Source: CBETVX01 sp965539935 (lineage in GTDB: Bacteria > Bacillota > Clostridia > Peptostreptococcales > Caminicellaceae). Taken from it: 62,811 nt of DNA. The notes beneath the pieces were generated by a model. That model was not told where the DNA came from and searched no databases. It worked only from the letters and a program-made list of their open reading frames with translations. The position numbers and the translations under genes were made by a program. This document shows, one piece after another, positions 61,205 to 62,811 of this stretch. The stretch covers positions 1-62,811 of the forward strand of contig CBETVX010000012.1 in NCBI GenBank assembly GCA_965539935.1, in the 5' to 3' direction. The stretch's first letter is position 1. Every line of letters starts with the position of its first letter.

Positions 61205-62533
61205 ATGAAAATAGCAGTAATAGGATGTACCCATGCAGGAACAGCAGCAATAATTAATGCAGCTAATTTATACCCCAATGCAGAAATAACAGTATATGAG
61301 AGAAATGATAATATCTCTTTTCTATCCTGTGGGATAGCCCTATATGTAGGTGGAGTTATAAAGGATCCTCAAGGATTATTCTATAGCTCTCCTGAGGAAC
61401 TTGCAAAGCTAGGAGTTAATACTAAAATGTTACATGAAGTAGAAGAAATAGATATGAAGAATAAAATATTAAGAGTTAAAAATGTAAAAACCCATGAGGA
61501 GTTTGAAGATAACTTTGATAAATTAATAATTACAACTGGTTCATGGCCTATAGTTCCACCTTTTGAAGGAATAGACTTAGAAAATATACTACTTTCTAAA
61601 AACTTTTATCATGCAAATGATATTATTGATAAGACTAAGAATGTTAAAAATGTAGTGGTAATAGGTGCAGGATATATAGGAGTGGAGCTTGTTGAAGCCT
61701 TTGAAATGAATGGGAAAAATGTAACTTTGATAGATATGCAGGATAGAATACTTGCAAAATATTTAGATAAAGAGTATACAGATGTGGCTGAAAAGGCCTT
61801 TAGAGAACGTGGAGTAAAATTAGCATTAGGAGAGAAAGTAAGAAGATTTGAAGGAAAAGATGGTAAGGTTAAGAAAGTAATAACAGATAAGGGTCAGTAC
61901 GATACTGATTTGGTAATTATGTGTATAGGATTTAAACCTAATACTAAATTAGTACAGGGTAAAGTTAATATGCTAGATAATGGAGCCATAATCGTAGATG
62001 AGTATATGAGAACAAGTGAGAAAGATGTTTTTGCAGCTGGTGATTGCTGCTCAGTTATATATAACCCCACTAGTGAACATAGATATATTCCCTTGGCTAC
62101 AAATGCAGTACGCATGGGAACTTTGGTTGCTAGAAATTTAGTTGAGCCAACTACTAGATATATGGGAACACAGGGTACATCAGGTATTAAGATTTATGAA
62201 CATTGCATTGCTTCCACTGGACTTACAGAAGAGGCAGCTAAGGCTGCTGGACTAGATATTAAAACAGTTACTGTGGAAGATAATTATAGACCAGAGTTTA
62301 TGCCTACCTATGATCTGGCAAGATTAAAGGTAGTTTATGAAAAAAGTTCTAAGAGAATATTAGGGGCTCAAATTATATCTAAAACAGATTTAACTCAATG
62401 TATAAATACAATGTCAGTAGTAATACAAAATAAAATGACCATAGATGAATTAGCCTTTGTGGACTTTTTCTTCCAGCCCCATTTCAATAAGCCATGGAAT
62501 CTACTTAATCAAGCAGGACTAAAGGCTGAATAA
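61205..62533 (+). CDS. FAD-dependent NADH oxidase (CoA-disulfide reductase family)
   Basis: This 442-residue protein has the single-cysteine redox centre SFLSCGIALYVGG (Cys42), a NAD-binding loop VVIGAGYIGVELVEAF (about 154-169), the FAD contact DVFAAGDCCSV and a C-terminal dimerisation domain. It most resembles the water-forming NADH oxidases of lactic bacteria and clostridia, which consume O2; CoA-disulfide or persulfide reductase activity is the main alternative. Ribosome binding site CAGGAGG. A Fur-type box lies upstream and SOD is nearby, fitting an oxygen/iron response. Confidence 0.88.
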   Translation: MKIAVIGCTHAGTAAIINAANLYPNAEITVYERNDNISFLSCGIALYVGGVIKDPQGLFYSSPEELAKLGVNTKMLHEVEEIDMKNKILRVKNVKTHEEFEDNFDKLIITTGSWPIVPPFEGIDLENILLSKNFYHANDIIDKTKNVKNVVVIGAGYIGVELVEAFEMNGKNVTLIDMQDRILAKYLDKEYTDVAEKAFRERGVKLALGEKVRRFEGKDGKVKKVITDKGQYDTDLVIMCIGFKPNTKLVQGKVNMLDNGAIIVDEYMRTSEKDVFAAGDCCSVIYNPTSEHRYIPLATNAVRMGTLVARNLVEPTTRYMGTQGTSGIKIYEHCIASTGLTEEAAKAAGLDIKTVTVEDNYRPEFMPTYDLARLKVVYEKSSKRILGAQIISKTDLTQCINTMSVVIQNKMTIDELAFVDFFFQPHFNKPWNLLNQAGLKAE

Positions 62534-62546
62534 AATAGACTTAAAT

Positions 62547-62592
62547 ATAAACAAAGGATGCTTCCTAAAATTAGGGAGCATCCTTTGTTTAT
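62547..62592 (+). terminator. Terminator of NADH oxidase gene
   Basis: ACAAAGGATGCT..CCTAA pairs with TTAGGGAGCATCCTTTGT, a long stem with A/T runs on both sides. Confidence 0.88.
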
Positions 62593-62760
62593 AGATTTCT
62601 ATTATTATGAATACAACTTGACTAGAACTGGCAAATAAGATAAAATTAATTTGTAATTACAAGTTTGTATCTAATTATTTTATTGAGTTGATAACATTAC
62701 TATTATAAATAAGTAATGTCAAATATGTTAATATTCATAAAATTGAAGGGAGATATATAC

Positions 62761-62811
62761 ATGGTAAAAAGAGAACTTAAAAAAAATGATACTAATGTAG
62801 CAGTAGCACCA
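62761..62811 (+). CDS. Start of an unidentified CDS, cut by the window end
   Basis: ATG 62761 follows GAAGGGAGATATATAC, a good ribosome binding site, and the frame stays open for 17 codons (MVKRELKKNDTNVAVAP) to the window edge. An upstream inverted repeat ACATTAC/GTAATGT (62694-62719) may be part of its control region. Too little is present to name the product. Confidence 0.6.
   Translation, partial: MVKRELKKNDTNVAVAP

Noticed and set aside
62651..62662. Short palindrome TTGTAATTACAA before the last partial CDS
   Set aside because: It is short and AT-rich, so likely by chance; no regulator is linked to it.

Overview
The window is a contiguous piece of a low-GC, AT-rich Gram-positive chromosome, most likely an anaerobic member of the Clostridia or Tissierellia. 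The evidence is strong AGGAGG-type ribosome binding sites, abundant TTG/GTG starts, a clostridial-type single-chain PurL, a sigma-54-controlled cysteine desulfidase, SLH-domain surface proteins, FeoAB plus flavodoxin, and amino-acid/peptide-oriented metabolism. The species cannot be named from the sequence alone. The window opens with the last ~32 nt of a 5S rRNA gene and ends 51 nt into a new CDS.

Layout. 1-1180: end of an rRNA operon, then an SdpR/SdpI-like pair behind a perfect 40-bp palindrome. 1330-1872: a promoter, a cobalamin riboswitch and two terminators with no gene behind them (orphan riboswitch RNA). 1930-6146: a Fur-box-controlled ferrous iron cluster (DUF2325, DUF3793, flavodoxin, feoA, feoB, FeoB-associated Cys-rich peptide). 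6283-7383: a YibE/F membrane protein whose Shine-Dalgarno lies in a long hairpin. 7446-18007: a second cobalamin riboswitch driving a seven-gene operon that combines an ECF transporter (T, fused A-A', S) with a DUF4430 lipoprotein and three secreted proteins built from DUF4430, alpha/alpha-toroid repeats and SLH domains. I read this as a surface cobalamin-capture system built from the same two folds as animal intrinsic factor and transcobalamin.

18249-23128: a PRD regulator with an ascorbate-type PTS (IIB, IIC) and a PfkB kinase. 23213-26482 (minus strand): cysteine desulfidase and its sigma-54 activator, with a -24/-12 promoter and three 13-bp palindromes between them. 26719-30754: DUF2975/HTH pair, then exosortase K and its dedicated MSEP-CTERM-type target. 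30927-45325: a tandem guanine-PRPP riboswitch, a purine permease and purL-K-E-C-F-M-N-H-D. This cluster contains two copies of an unrecognised structured RNA element (before purK and before purM) and a 16-copy heptanucleotide repeat after purN. 45435-47848: gnd and zwf (NADPH and pentose phosphate, plausibly feeding PRPP).

47862-53208: a metal-dependent cyclase-family protein, a half-size AbrB-type membrane protein, a BaiN-type flavoprotein and a nitrate/sulfonate/taurine-type ABC importer. 53235-58375: TetR regulator with a palindromic operator, OPT peptide transporter with a long structured leader, PqqD-like protein, small membrane-anchored protein and dipeptidase PepD, which look like a peptide uptake and use unit. 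58482-62811: cytoplasmic Cu/Zn-type SOD with a sequestered ribosome binding site, a NarL-type two-component system, a Fur-box-preceded NADH oxidase and a truncated CDS.

The best candidates for something new are the transcobalamin-like capture operon, the duplicated pur-operon RNA element and the orphan cobalamin-riboswitch transcript. All functional calls are from reading sequence and family knowledge; no searches were run.
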